Shown: positions 1-10,294, counted from the first letter of the stretch. The stretch: DNA of 47,982 nt from Serratia sp. DD3 (GCF_000496755.2 NZ_AYKS02000085.1:1-47982); one strand, 5' to 3'. Made by a program: numbers and translations. The notes: generated by a model not told the origin, from the letters alone.

Positions 1-1035
1 AGGCAAGCCGGCCACTGCCGCCGTAGGCTGGAGCCGCCGCAGGCAGTCGGCATCATTACTGCCATTGAGCTGTGCTTCAATACGCCGTCTTAGATGTTGC
101 ACTTTGCGCAAGCGCACCACCTCAGGGGGCAAGACGTCCACCGCATTGGCACCACCTTGCAGACGCTGGCAGATATCATCCACCACCAGCAAGTTCTCTT
201 GTTGGTTCTTGCTATCCTGCAGCAACCACTGTGCCAATGCCTCAGCCTGCTGTTCATCCTGGTGATTACTCACCGTTCCGGCCAATGCTTCGGTGGACAG
301 ATGATGCCCTTCACGCCGGTATAGTCGTTCAGGGCTGGAGCCAAGAAAAGCGGAATGTGCATCAATGCGCAGCATAAAGTGGTAACATTGGTGATTCACC
401 CTACGGCTGGCGGCCATCAACGCTGGCGCAAACAACGGGCTCTCGAGCGTTAACAACGAGCTACGAGCCAATACCACCTTATCCATCTGCTGACTTTTTA
501 TCGCTTTCAGCGCATCGCTCAGCATGATTTCCCAACCGGAACGTACCGGTTGATGTTGCACCGAACGCACTTTCACCTGTAAACCAGCGATCGGTTTTGC
601 CACCAATAGCTTTCCCAGCCAGGCTCGTGCGGCCCTGGCGTCTTCTTGCAGCGCATGTTCAGAGAACAGATTAAGCGTCAGTTCGCCTTTGCCTTTACAA
701 CTGAAAATTTCCAAGCGCGGCAATAGCAACAGTGCATCACCGTCGAAAGCATTAAGCCCCCAGAGACGGGCTCCCGGGTGAGCATCAACAAAGGCCTGTG
801 CTTGTGCAGGTTCGGCAAATTGTCTTGCTGAACCGCATACCGCCGCCTCTTGCATCCCATCGCGATGGCACCAGTAAAACTGGGGGAACAGACGCTGTGC
901 CGCCAGCCACTCTAACAACCGCACAGTCAGGTGGCCGGGAACCGCCATGGTGATCTGCCGAAATCCGGCTTCCAAGGGAAAGTCCTGCTCCAACTGCTGG
1001 CTTAGCTGCCGCAGCAATCCCGAAAGTTGTTTCAC
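1..1035 (-). CDS. menF: Isochorismate synthase MenF, 3' end cut by window edge
   Basis: MenF converts chorismate to isochorismate, the first step of menaquinone synthesis in the cytoplasm. Reading the minus strand from about 1035 to base 1 gives 345 codons without a stop. It holds the isochorismate synthase signatures KVVLAR, LGSSPERL, TEALAGTV, VVDDICQRL and the stretch LQPTAAVAGLP at the cut edge, about three quarters of the usual 430 or so residues. I chose the GTG at 1035 because GAGG lies five bases before it. A GTG at 1050 in the same frame is possible but has a poorer ribosome site. The gene is divergent from the glucan synthase gene at 1321. The identification is firm from remembered family sequence; the exact start is less sure. 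Confidence 0.93.
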   Translation of the reverse strand, partial: MKQLSGLLRQLSQQLEQDFPLEAGFRQITMAVPGHLTVRLLEWLAAQRLFPQFYWCHRDGMQEAAVCGSARQFAEPAQAQAFVDAHPGARLWGLNAFDGDALLLLPRLEIFSCKGKGELTLNLFSEHALQEDARAARAWLGKLLVAKPIAGLQVKVRSVQHQPVRSGWEIMLSDALKAIKSQQMDKVVLARSSLLTLESPLFAPALMAASRRVNHQCYHFMLRIDAHSAFLGSSPERLYRREGHHLSTEALAGTVSNHQDEQQAEALAQWLLQDSKNQQENLLVVDDICQRLQGGANAVDVLPPEVVRLRKVQHLRRRIEAQLNGSNDADCLRRLQPTAAVAGLP

Positions 1036-1320
1036 TACCACCTCATTCACCAGACTCGTCGGGGGGAATTATACGGCAAATCAGCATTTAGGGGCGGAAA
1101 AATAGTGTCTATTTATCAATGCGCTGACAACACGATTGTTTATTAAAAATAATTATTTTGATTAAAAAACAAGCTCGAGAAAAAGACGGGATCCGCGTTG
1201 GCTACCGGGTTCCCATCACCATTAACCCTATCCAGATCAAATTAAGGGTTAAAAATGATGCTCACAGCCTTCCCGCGCTAATGCCACCAGCCCTTTTGGT
1301 CAGATGCAAGGAGCTTTTAC
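1036..1320. other. Divergent menF / glucan synthase intergenic region
   Basis: About 285 bases separate two divergent genes, so both promoters should lie here. The part around 1130-1170 is AT-rich. A perfect 8-bp inverted repeat, TTAACCCT at 1222-1229 and AGGGTTAA at 1245-1252, lies in the probable leader of the glucan synthase gene and could be an operator or an RNA hairpin. AAGGAG at 1309-1314 is the ribosome site for the start at 1321. I see no convincing paired -35/-10 boxes. Confidence 0.5.
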
Positions 1321-4300
1321 ATGAAAGAAAGATTTATAGGTTGGTTGAAAAACACCCAAAAAAACACCAAAGTCACCCGGTGGCTATCACGGCATCACCA
1401 GGCGGTTGCCGACATCCTTCCCGCCAGCAACATCAAAGCCGAGCTATTTTCTATCGACCAAATGGAACGCTACGGTCAACGCCTGGCTCGTTCACATAAA
1501 CTGGCAAGCGGTAAATCCCCCTACCATTTGCTCAAACGCCTTAATGATAACGAACAGGTTTTGGCGGAAAGTTGCCGCCAATTAAGCAACGGCAAGAAAA
1601 GCATTATGACCCCCGCAGGCGATTGGCTGCTGGACAATTTTTACCTGATTGAAGAACAAATTCGCGTGGTCCGCCATCATCTGCCAAAAACCTTTGGCCG
1701 CTGGTTGCCCCGGTTGATGGTGCCACACAACTGTCCACGGATTTACGATATCGCCACCGAGGCGATTGCTCATGGTGATGGGCGTTGGGATGCCGAAAGC
1801 CTGATGCGCTATATTGCCGCCTACCAGACAGAAGTGAATTTAACGCTGGGGGAACTCTGGGCGTTGCCCGGTATGCTCAGGCTGGCACTGATTGAAAACT
1901 TACGCCGAGTGGCGTTAGAAGTAGCCCAGGTGCAACAGGAACGCAATCTGGCGGATAGCTGGGTGACTAAAATGCTCGAGTCGGCAAAAAACGACCCCGC
2001 CAACTTGATTATCGTCATTGCCGATATGGCGCGTTCTAACCCGCCGCGCACCAGTGCCTTCGTGGCCGAACTGGCCCGTCGCCTACGGGGCCATGGCACC
2101 ATGTTGGCGCTACCACTGACCTGGGTTGAACAACGCCTGGCGGAAGTCAGCTTGACCTCAGATGAGTTGATTCATCGTTTCAACCAGCAGTTGGCCTCTA
2201 ATCAACTCTCTGTCAGCAACAGTATTGCGGGTCTGCGTCAACTGAGCGAAATGGATTGGGCGGAATTTGTCGAAGCCATGAGTCACGTTGACCATACTTT
2301 GAGTGAAGACCCCGCAGGCATCTACCCATTAATGCATTTCAATACCCGTGACCACTATCGCCATGTGATCGAAACCCTCGCGCGCCAGTGCCCGCATAGT
2401 GAGGTCCAAGTGGCAAAGCAGGCGCTAAATATGGCACGGGCCGCCGCTGAAAAGGCCAATAGCAACCCACGAACGCACCATATCGGCTATTACCTGATTG
2501 ATGATGGCCGCCCACAACTGGAACAACAACTCCAGGTCCGTTTTGGGCGCATAAGCCGTATCAGTCAACTCTTCAATCAGTACCCGCTGCTCTCTTGGGT
2601 CGGTAGCCTCAGCCTGCTCACTACCGCAGCCTGTGCCGTGATATTGCACCATACTTATCACACCGGCATCACTTGGGGGTTGCTGCTGCTGATCTGCCCA
2701 TTAGTGGTCGTGGTCAGTCAGTTGATGGTCAACTTACTCAGTGAAACTACCAGCCGTAACTGTTCACCAAAACCGCTACCCAGGCTCGATTTCTCCAACG
2801 GCATCCCGGAAAAATACCGCACCCTGGTGGTGTTCCCGACCTTGATCAGCCATAAAGCGAATATTGACCAACTGATCAATACGTTGGAAGTCTGTTATCT
2901 GGGCAATTCGATGCCGCATCTGCATTTCGCCTTACTGACCGACTTTAATGATGCCGCACAGCAACACCAGGCGGATGATACCGAGTTACTGGCTTATGCC
3001 AGCCAAAAGGTCAACGAGCTGAATACCCGCTATAGCAGCGAAGGTGCCAGTCACTTCTTTCTGTTCCACCGGGAACGCCTGTGGAATGAAAAGCAGCAAA
3101 CCTGGATGGGGTTGGAACGTAAGCGTGGCAAGCTGAATGCCTTGAATGATTGGCTACGCAATCGAAGTAATGGATTTTCCAGCCAAATAGGGCAAGGGTT
3201 AACGCAGTTAAAAACCGTTAAATATGTTATTACGCTCGATAGCGACACCATTTTGCCGCGTGAAACCGCCCATCAGTTGATTGCTGCTATGGCACACCCA
3301 TTGAATCAACCGCAATACGATGCCACACACAATCGGGTAGTGGCTGGCTATGCTGTCCTGCAGCCACGAATGGCAGAAGAGATCCCCACTTATGGTCAGA
3401 GCCACTATGCGGCACTCTGTAGCAGCACACCGGGCAATGACCCCTACACGCAGATCTCCTCTGATATTTACCAGGATCTGTTTGGTGAAGGTTCGTTTAT
3501 TGGTAAAGGGATTTATGACGTCGATGTCTTTTCCCACAGTCTGCAAGGCTCTTTCCCAGAAAATCTGGTCTTGAGCCACGACCTGTTGGAAGGTTGCTAT
3601 GCCCGCTCGGGTTTACTCAGTGATGTGTTGCTTTATGAGCAATATCCCGGCACTTATCTGGTGGACGTGGCGCGCCGTTCACGCTGGATCCGTGGCGACT
3701 GGCAATTACTCAACTGGCTGCGCCCCCAGGTGGTCACTGAGGATGGCAGCCGTGCAACCAATCCGCTGAGCCACCTATCGCGCTGGAAACTGCTGGATAA
3801 CCTGCGCCGTAGCCTGGTCTCCCCTTGTTTACTGTTGCTGTTGTTCCTTAGCATTGGCTGGTTACCGGATACCGGCTACTGGTTTGCTGTCTTCGCCATT
3901 ATTCTGCTGCTACCCACGCTGCTGGCACTGTTGCAAGATGGGGTACGCAAACCGCCGCACCAGCCTTATCGCCAGCATTTACAGTTGAAACTCAAAGGAT
4001 CACTACACCGGCTGGCGCAGGTTGGCCTACGACTAACCGAATTACCCCATGAAGCCCTCTACAGCCTGAAGGCCATTGCTATCACGCTGTGGCGTTTACT
4101 GGTGAGCAAACATCGTCTGCAAGAGTGGAGCAGCTATGCTCAATCCCAACAGCACCAGGCGGTCACGCTGGCCAATTACTACTGCAAGCTATGGTTCAAC
4201 CCGTTGGCTGGCGTACTGCTCTTGCTACTGGCGGCGTTTTCTGGCGCGATCGCTATATTGCTCGCACTGCCATTAGCCATTTTGTGGGTGCTGTCGCCGT

Positions 4301-7300
4301 TCCTGCTTTATCACCTCAGCCTTGAGCCACTGCGAGTTAAAGCTGCCCTCACCCTTACGCAACGCCGCTACTTGCGCCAGACCAGCCGCGAAACCTGGGC
4401 GTTTTTTGCCACCTTTGTCACTGAACAAGAGAATTGGTTACCGCCGGATAACTTCCAGGAGATCCCGGAGCCGATGATCGCCCATCGTACTTCGCCCACC
4501 AATATCGGGCTGTCGCTGCTGGCGGATCTCACCGCCTATGACTTCGGTTATCTCACCCTCAGTGGTGCCTTACAGCGCATTACTCTGACCTTGGGCACAC
4601 TGGAGCGTATGGAGCGTTACCGGGGTCATCTGTACAACTGGTATGACACCCGGACACTGGAACCCCTGAGCCCGCGCTATGTCTCCAGCGTGGACAGTGG
4701 TAACTTCGCTGCTCATCTACTGACATTGAGTGCCGGGCTACCGCCGTTGGCTAATCAACCGGTGGTCGACCCGTCACGCCTGCTTGGCGGGCTTGATGAC
4801 ACCCTGTTGTTGCTAGAGCAGCACTGGGGAGCCACCTCCCCCCAAGCCTTGCAGCAGTTGCGCAAACTGTGGCAACGGGCAAACAATGCCCCTCCGGCAG
4901 CACTGCAAACTGAACTGAATACGCTGCTTAGTGAGAGCCAAAACCTGCAGGAAAGCGCACGGCAACAGGGCGAAGCGACTCAACGCTGGGCAGCGGCTTT
5001 TCAGCAACAACTCAACGAACTCAGCAGCGAGTGGAGCTTATGGTTTGATTGGTTGAACAACAGCCTGCCGGCACTGGAGCAAGTGCCCAGCCTGCACTGG
5101 TTAGCCAACCCGCCCAAACAGCTGAGGCTATCAGCAGAGCAGCAACTGCAACTTGATAGCGTGACTCAACTGGCTACCGAACGCCTGGCACAATTGACGC
5201 TGTTGCAACAGCGGTTAGAAAACATGGCGCAGATGGACTTCAGTTTCCTGTACGACAAAACCACACATTTGCTGACTGTCGGTTTCAACTGCGATCAAAA
5301 CCGCGCAGACAGCAGTAAATATGATCTGTTGGCCTCAGAAATCCGCCTGACCAACTATGTCGCCATTGCCACCAACCAAATCCCGCAGCGCAGTTGGTTT
5401 GCACTGGGGCGACTGTTTACCCTGATCAATAAAGAACCGGCCCTGATGTCCTGGAGCGGTTCGATGTTCGAATATCTGATGCCGCAATTGGTGATGCCGG
5501 CCTACCCCAATACCGTTCTGGTGCAAATGTGCCGTGCGGCCGTAAAACGGCAAATTGCCTGGGGCAAAGAGTGCGGTGTCCCGTGGGGGATTTCTGAATC
5601 CGGCTATTTTGGCTTTGATGTGTTGCAAAACTACCAATATCACGCCTTTGGGGTGCCGGGATTAGGCTTGCGACGCGGACTGGGGGATGACATGGTCATC
5701 GCCCCTTACGCCACCCTACTGGCGTTGATGGTTGACCCCGACAGTGCCTGCAACAATTTGCTGACGCTGGAAAAAAACGGCGCCAAAGGGCGTTATGGTT
5801 TCTACGAAGCACTGGATTACACCGCGTCCCGCCTCAGTTGGGGGCAACTGTATGTGATTGTCCGTTCCTATATGGCTCACCATCAGGGGATGAGCTTCCT
5901 GGCGTTATCGCATCTGTTGTTGGATGCGCCAATGGTAAAACGTTTTTCCCGCTACCCTGCTTTCCAGTCAACCCGGCTGGTTTTGCAGGAACGGGTGCCG
6001 GATGCCATTGAGCTTTACAGCACCCGCCGCCACTTCGAAACTCATGAAGGCACCATTACACCGGCCAGTTTTGCAGCCCGCGAATTCACCGGTGTCGATT
6101 CCTTCATCCCCGAAGTGCAACTGCTGTCTAATGCCAACTATCACCTAATGATCAGCCAAAGTGGGGGTAGCTATAGTCGCTGGCAGGATCTGGCATTGAC
6201 GCGTTGGCGCGAGGATGCCACCTGCGACAACTGGGGGGCTTTCTGTTACCTGCGTGATCCACAAACCGGTGAGGTGTGGAGTAACACCTGGCAGCCTACC
6301 GGAGGAAGCGAGAAAGGGGGTTACCGCGCCACCTTCAACGCCGCTGGTGCGGAGTTCCAGCGCCAGCAGGGGATGCTTTCAGTGAAAACTCAAGTGGTGA
6401 TTTCACCTGAGGATGATATCGAACTGCGCCGCCTGACCTTGGTTAACCGTGGCAAACAAACGCGTATCATCGAAATTACCAGCTATGCCGAAGTGGTACT
6501 GGCCCCAGCCAACAATGACCTGGCCCATCCTGCATTCAGCAATCTGTTTGTACAAACCGAGTTACTGCCTGATCAGGACGCCATTCTGTGCCACCGCCGC
6601 CCCCGTGAACCGCAAGAAAAATCGCCGTGGTTGCTGCATATGATGATCCTGCCAGGGGGCAGTAACCAGACCTCGTTTGAAACCGATCGTGCCAAATTTA
6701 TCGGCCGGGGTCGCACGCCAGCCAACCCGCAGGCGCTGCATCAGAACCGCCCCCTGACCAATAGCGCCGGCGCAGTGCTCGACCCGATCATGGCTATCCG
6801 CCAGCAGGTGGTGCTTAAACCCAATCAACCGTTGACGCTAGATATCTTCTATGGCGTTTGTGAAGACCGTGACAGCAGCCTGGCAATGTTGGAGAAATAC
6901 CGTGACCGCTATATGGCGGACCGTATTTTCGAACTGGCCTGGTCACACAGCCAAGTAGTGCTACGCCAGCTTAATGCCAATGAAGAAGACGCCAATCTGT
7001 TTAATCGCTTGGCCAGCGCGGTGGTATTCCCGGCACAGGAGATGCGTGCCGCCAGCAGTGAAATCATCAATAACCGCCGTGGGCAATCCGGGCTTTGGGG
7101 CTATTCCATCTCCGGTGATCTGCCTATTGTGCTGTTATCTGTCAGCGACAGTGAGAATATCGCGCTGGTGAAAAAGCTGATCCAGGCACATAACTACTGG
7201 CGCTTGAAAGGGCTACAGGTTGATCTGGTGATTATTAATCAGGATCTCGGGGGTTATCGGCAAGATCTGCAAAATCAGATCATGGGGATGATTGCCGCTG

Positions 7301-9987
7301 GCATGGAGTCATGCCTGACTGACAAGCCTGGCGGGATCTTCGTTCGCTCCGGCGAATTGATGTCGCCGGAAGACCGAACCCTGCTACTGAGCGTAGCGCG
7401 GATTTATCTGGATGATCGGCGCGGTGGGCTGGTGGAGCAACTCAACCAACGTTTGCAACAGCCACCAACCCAACAGCAACCATTAGGCCCGCCAACCGCC
7501 GCCTCTAAGCTGGCTGTCCTGACTCGTTTACCGCACAACCTGCATTCACCCCAGCTACCTGACATCGATAACCTGCAATTCTACAACGGCTATGGGGGCT
7601 TCTCGGAAAATGGCCGCGAATATGTCATCGCCGTTAACGAAAGCCGGGTCACACCAGCACCTTGGGCAAACGTGATTGCCAATGAGATGTTCGGCTCAGT
7701 GGTCTCAGAAAGTGGTCAGGCTTATACCTGGTATGAAAACGCCCATGAGTACCGCTTGACCCCGTGGAATAACGACCCGGTGAGTGACCGTAGCGGTGAA
7801 GCCTTCTACCTGCGTGATGAAGAGAGTGGGCATATTTGGTCACCTACACCACTCCCCGCCAAAGGGAGTGGTCATTATCTGACGCGCCACGGTTTTGGCT
7901 ATAGCGTGTTCGAGCACCGGGAAAGCGGTATCGATAGCCAACTGACGGTGCTGGTGGCCAAAGATGCACCGGTGAAGTTGTTCTTGCTCACCCTGACCAA
8001 TGCCTCTGGGCGAACCCGTAGGCTCTCTACCACCGGATATATGGAGTTTATCCTCGGTGATTCGCGCCAAAAAGCAGCAATGCATGTCGTGACCCGCAGC
8101 GCAACCGTGCCTGGGGGTTGCGGCATCCTCGCCAACAACTATTACACCAGTAGTGGTTCGCCACGCACTGCGTTCTTCGGCGTGACTGGCGTACATTGCT
8201 CAATCACCGGTGATCGGCGGGAATTTATTGGCCGCAACGGTACGCTGGCCGACCCTGCCGTTCTGAAATTACGACGGTTATCCGGCAAGACCGGCGGCGG
8301 TCTGGACCCTTGTGGGGCGGTGCAGTCTGCCATTAGCCTCATTGATGGCGACCAACGCAGTTGGGTATTCGCTCTAGGCCTGGGGCAAGATACTGACGAA
8401 GCCGAAGCCCTGCTACGCCATTATCTGCAAGAAGATGTGCTGCATCACGAGTTACACCTGGTGGAGCAACACTGGGACCGGCTGCTGAACAAGGTACAAA
8501 TCGCCACCCCCTATCCGGCTGTCGATCTGCTGGCTAATGGCTGGCTGCTGTATCAAACCATCGCCTGCCGCCTTCAAGCCCGCAGTGGCTATTATCAATC
8601 GGGTGGTGCGTTTGGCTTCCGCGATCAACTGCAAGATACGCTGGCACTGACACACACCCAGCCTGAACGTCTACGCGAACAAATCCTGTTATGTGCTTCG
8701 CGGCAATTTATTGAAGGGGATGTTCAGCACTGGTGGCATCCGCCACAGGGCAATGGGGTACGCACCCGCTGTTCCGATGATTACCTGTGGTTGCCTTTGG
8801 CTATTTGCCATTACCTTGATGCCACGGACGATCAGGCCGTTCTTCAACAGCAGGTAAGTTATCTGACAGCACGCCCATTGGCAGCGGGTGAAGAGTCATG
8901 TTACGAACAGCCGGGTACCAGTACCGAACAAGAGAGCCTGTATCTGCACGGTGTCAGAGCGCTGAAGCATGGCCTGAGACTGGGTGAGCACGGGCTGCCA
9001 CTGATGGGCAGTGGTGACTGGAACGACGGCATGGATAAAGTCGGATCGGAAGGTCGTGGCGAGAGTGTTTGGCTCGGTTTCTTCCTGTTCTCTATTCTGC
9101 AACGCTACGGCAAGCTGGCTCACCAGCATAGTGATCCAGAATTAGCGCAATGGTGCCAACAGCAAGCGGAACAACTGCGCGTTAACCTGCACGCTCACGC
9201 CTGGGATGGTGAGTGGTACCGCCGTGGCTACTTCGACAATGGCGAACCTTTGGGGTCGCAGCACAGCGCGGAGTGCCGCATTGATGCCATCGCCCAGAGC
9301 TGGTCAGTTCTTTCCGGCGGTGGCGACTCTGCACGCAGTACGCAGGCGATGCAATCGTTGGATAAGCACCTGGTGGATAACCAGGCCGGGATCATCAAAC
9401 TGCTGACGCCACCTTTTGATGGCAAGGGCCCGAACCCAGGTTATATCCGTGGTTATCTGCCCGGTGTGCGGGAAAACGGCGGACAATATACTCATGCGGC
9501 CATATGGGCAGTAATGGCCTTCGCCGAAATGGGCAATATCGAACGCGCCTGGGAATTGATGGCCATGATTAACCCAATCAACCATAGCCTAGACAGCATG
9601 GCGGCAGATCGCTACAAAGTTGAGCCTTATGTTGCTACGGCGGATATTTATGCCGTCGCCCCGCATATTGGCCGTGGTGGTTGGAGTTGGTATACCGGTT
9701 CCGCAGGCTGGATGTATCGGCTGATCATAGAGTCACTACTTGGGCTAAAACGCCGTGGCAATACCCTGGCCATCAACACCCGGTTGCCCGTTGGTTGGCC
9801 GCCAGTTACGCTAACCTACCGTGAAGGAAGCAGCGAATATCGCTTAGTCCTGCGCCAAGGCGAGGGCCACACGCAAGTGTTCATTGACGGTAAACTGCAG
9901 CCACAACCGGTGATTACCTTGCTCGATGAGGGGAAAATCTATCAAGTGGAAGTGATATTGGGCATTGAGGGCGATCATCAAGCGTAA
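1321..9987 (+). CDS. Cyclic beta-1,2-glucan synthase (NdvB/ChvB/Cgs type)
   Basis: A 2888-residue inner-membrane enzyme that should build cyclic beta-1,2-glucan from UDP-glucose; Brucella and Rhizobium homologues are close to this length. An N-terminal region (about 1-420) is followed by membrane segments near 421-475. A processive glycosyltransferase domain has DSDT at about 640 and RWIRGDW at about 788, with more membrane segments near 830-870 and 960-1000. A glucoamylase-like region carries YMAHHQGMS near 1517. The C-terminal part is a GH94 phosphorylase-type domain with GDWNDGMDKVG near 2565, where the catalytic Asp is expected and which is thought to set ring size. The ATG at 1321 has AAGGAG eight bases upstream. 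No exporter of the NdvA/ChvA type is visible nearby, and the gene stands alone between menF and nuo. Family assignment is strong; the product has not been shown in this host. Confidence 0.9.
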   Translation: MKERFIGWLKNTQKNTKVTRWLSRHHQAVADILPASNIKAELFSIDQMERYGQRLARSHKLASGKSPYHLLKRLNDNEQVLAESCRQLSNGKKSIMTPAGDWLLDNFYLIEEQIRVVRHHLPKTFGRWLPRLMVPHNCPRIYDIATEAIAHGDGRWDAESLMRYIAAYQTEVNLTLGELWALPGMLRLALIENLRRVALEVAQVQQERNLADSWVTKMLESAKNDPANLIIVIADMARSNPPRTSAFVAELARRLRGHGTMLALPLTWVEQRLAEVSLTSDELIHRFNQQLASNQLSVSNSIAGLRQLSEMDWAEFVEAMSHVDHTLSEDPAGIYPLMHFNTRDHYRHVIETLARQCPHSEVQVAKQALNMARAAAEKANSNPRTHHIGYYLIDDGRPQLEQQLQVRFGRISRISQLFNQYPLLSWVGSLSLLTTAACAVILHHTYHTGITWGLLLLICPLVVVVSQLMVNLLSETTSRNCSPKPLPRLDFSNGIPEKYRTLVVFPTLISHKANIDQLINTLEVCYLGNSMPHLHFALLTDFNDAAQQHQADDTELLAYASQKVNELNTRYSSEGASHFFLFHRERLWNEKQQTWMGLERKRGKLNALNDWLRNRSNGFSSQIGQGLTQLKTVKYVITLDSDTILPRETAHQLIAAMAHPLNQPQYDATHNRVVAGYAVLQPRMAEEIPTYGQSHYAALCSSTPGNDPYTQISSDIYQDLFGEGSFIGKGIYDVDVFSHSLQGSFPENLVLSHDLLEGCYARSGLLSDVLLYEQYPGTYLVDVARRSRWIRGDWQLLNWLRPQVVTEDGSRATNPLSHLSRWKLLDNLRRSLVSPCLLLLLFLSIGWLPDTGYWFAVFAIILLLPTLLALLQDGVRKPPHQPYRQHLQLKLKGSLHRLAQVGLRLTELPHEALYSLKAIAITLWRLLVSKHRLQEWSSYAQSQQHQAVTLANYYCKLWFNPLAGVLLLLLAAFSGAIAILLALPLAILWVLSPFLLYHLSLEPLRVKAALTLTQRRYLRQTSRETWAFFATFVTEQENWLPPDNFQEIPEPMIAHRTSPTNIGLSLLADLTAYDFGYLTLSGALQRITLTLGTLERMERYRGHLYNWYDTRTLEPLSPRYVSSVDSGNFAAHLLTLSAGLPPLANQPVVDPSRLLGGLDDTLLLLEQHWGATSPQALQQLRKLWQRANNAPPAALQTELNTLLSESQNLQESARQQGEATQRWAAAFQQQLNELSSEWSLWFDWLNNSLPALEQVPSLHWLANPPKQLRLSAEQQLQLDSVTQLATERLAQLTLLQQRLENMAQMDFSFLYDKTTHLLTVGFNCDQNRADSSKYDLLASEIRLTNYVAIATNQIPQRSWFALGRLFTLINKEPALMSWSGSMFEYLMPQLVMPAYPNTVLVQMCRAAVKRQIAWGKECGVPWGISESGYFGFDVLQNYQYHAFGVPGLGLRRGLGDDMVIAPYATLLALMVDPDSACNNLLTLEKNGAKGRYGFYEALDYTASRLSWGQLYVIVRSYMAHHQGMSFLALSHLLLDAPMVKRFSRYPAFQSTRLVLQERVPDAIELYSTRRHFETHEGTITPASFAAREFTGVDSFIPEVQLLSNANYHLMISQSGGSYSRWQDLALTRWREDATCDNWGAFCYLRDPQTGEVWSNTWQPTGGSEKGGYRATFNAAGAEFQRQQGMLSVKTQVVISPEDDIELRRLTLVNRGKQTRIIEITSYAEVVLAPANNDLAHPAFSNLFVQTELLPDQDAILCHRRPREPQEKSPWLLHMMILPGGSNQTSFETDRAKFIGRGRTPANPQALHQNRPLTNSAGAVLDPIMAIRQQVVLKPNQPLTLDIFYGVCEDRDSSLAMLEKYRDRYMADRIFELAWSHSQVVLRQLNANEEDANLFNRLASAVVFPAQEMRAASSEIINNRRGQSGLWGYSISGDLPIVLLSVSDSENIALVKKLIQAHNYWRLKGLQVDLVIINQDLGGYRQDLQNQIMGMIAAGMESCLTDKPGGIFVRSGELMSPEDRTLLLSVARIYLDDRRGGLVEQLNQRLQQPPTQQQPLGPPTAASKLAVLTRLPHNLHSPQLPDIDNLQFYNGYGGFSENGREYVIAVNESRVTPAPWANVIANEMFGSVVSESGQAYTWYENAHEYRLTPWNNDPVSDRSGEAFYLRDEESGHIWSPTPLPAKGSGHYLTRHGFGYSVFEHRESGIDSQLTVLVAKDAPVKLFLLTLTNASGRTRRLSTTGYMEFILGDSRQKAAMHVVTRSATVPGGCGILANNYYTSSGSPRTAFFGVTGVHCSITGDRREFIGRNGTLADPAVLKLRRLSGKTGGGLDPCGAVQSAISLIDGDQRSWVFALGLGQDTDEAEALLRHYLQEDVLHHELHLVEQHWDRLLNKVQIATPYPAVDLLANGWLLYQTIACRLQARSGYYQSGGAFGFRDQLQDTLALTHTQPERLREQILLCASRQFIEGDVQHWWHPPQGNGVRTRCSDDYLWLPLAICHYLDATDDQAVLQQQVSYLTARPLAAGEESCYEQPGTSTEQESLYLHGVRALKHGLRLGEHGLPLMGSGDWNDGMDKVGSEGRGESVWLGFFLFSILQRYGKLAHQHSDPELAQWCQQQAEQLRVNLHAHAWDGEWYRRGYFDNGEPLGSQHSAECRIDAIAQSWSVLSGGGDSARSTQAMQSLDKHLVDNQAGIIKLLTPPFDGKGPNPGYIRGYLPGVRENGGQYTHAAIWAVMAFAEMGNIERAWELMAMINPINHSLDSMAADRYKVEPYVATADIYAVAPHIGRGGWSWYTGSAGWMYRLIIESLLGLKRRGNTLAINTRLPVGWPPVTLTYREGSSEYRLVLRQGEGHTQVFIDGKLQPQPVITLLDEGKIYQVEVILGIEGDHQA

Positions 9988-10032
9988 AGTGAATGGGTAA
10001 TCAGCCGCAAAAACAGGGGGTAAAGTGTCGCC

Positions 10033-10081
10033 TTCCCTGCCTGCGGCTATTACGCTAACAAACAGCGCCGCAGACAGGGAA
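10033..10081. other. Imperfect hairpin downstream of glucan synthase gene
   Basis: The arms 10033-10047 and 10067-10081 pair at 14 of 15 positions around a 19-base loop. It lies between the convergent glucan synthase gene and the autotransporter relic, where a bidirectional terminator would be expected. Neither strand has a clear T-run after the stem, so Rho-independent function is doubtful. Confidence 0.4.
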
Positions 10082-10093
10082 AGTGTTCACGCT

Positions 10094-10294
10094 TTAGAAG
10101 TTGTATTTAGCACCCAGCATTACCGCAGTATCACTGTAGCCGTTGTTGCCCAGTTGCTGGCCAACGTTGCCCCACAGATTCACCTGCTTGTTGACTTGCC
10201 CTTCCACGCCCAGTTTCAGCTCGGCAATATTGGCGGCTCCGTCTTGCTTGACGGTGATGCCATTCATCGTAGTTTTGCATAAAAATAAAAGCAC
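10094..10294 (-). pseudogene. C-terminal relic of an autotransporter beta-barrel
   Basis: About 66 codons remain. The readable part begins near GITVKQDGAANIAELKLG and ends NGYSDTAVMLGAKYNF before a TAA. This is the pattern of the last strands of a type V autotransporter barrel: the E-L-K-L-G-V-E-G motif, the N-L-W-G-N-V motif, and a C-terminal aromatic residue for outer-membrane insertion. No signal peptide, passenger or rest of the barrel exists upstream, where the nuo terminator hairpin (10290-10309) begins at once. I infer a deletion that removed the 5' part of a large surface-protein gene. The GTG at 10294 lies inside the terminator stem and is not a believable start. It is probably not expressed as a functional protein. 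Confidence 0.72.

Noticed and set aside
1158..1499. Small gene before the glucan synthase gene
   Set aside because: It overlaps the well-supported start at 1321 in another frame, has no ribosome site and no recognisable protein.
10025..10282. Plus-strand open frame across the hairpin and autotransporter relic
   Set aside because: It is antisense to the barrel relic, which has clear family sequence in the other strand, and has no protein signature.
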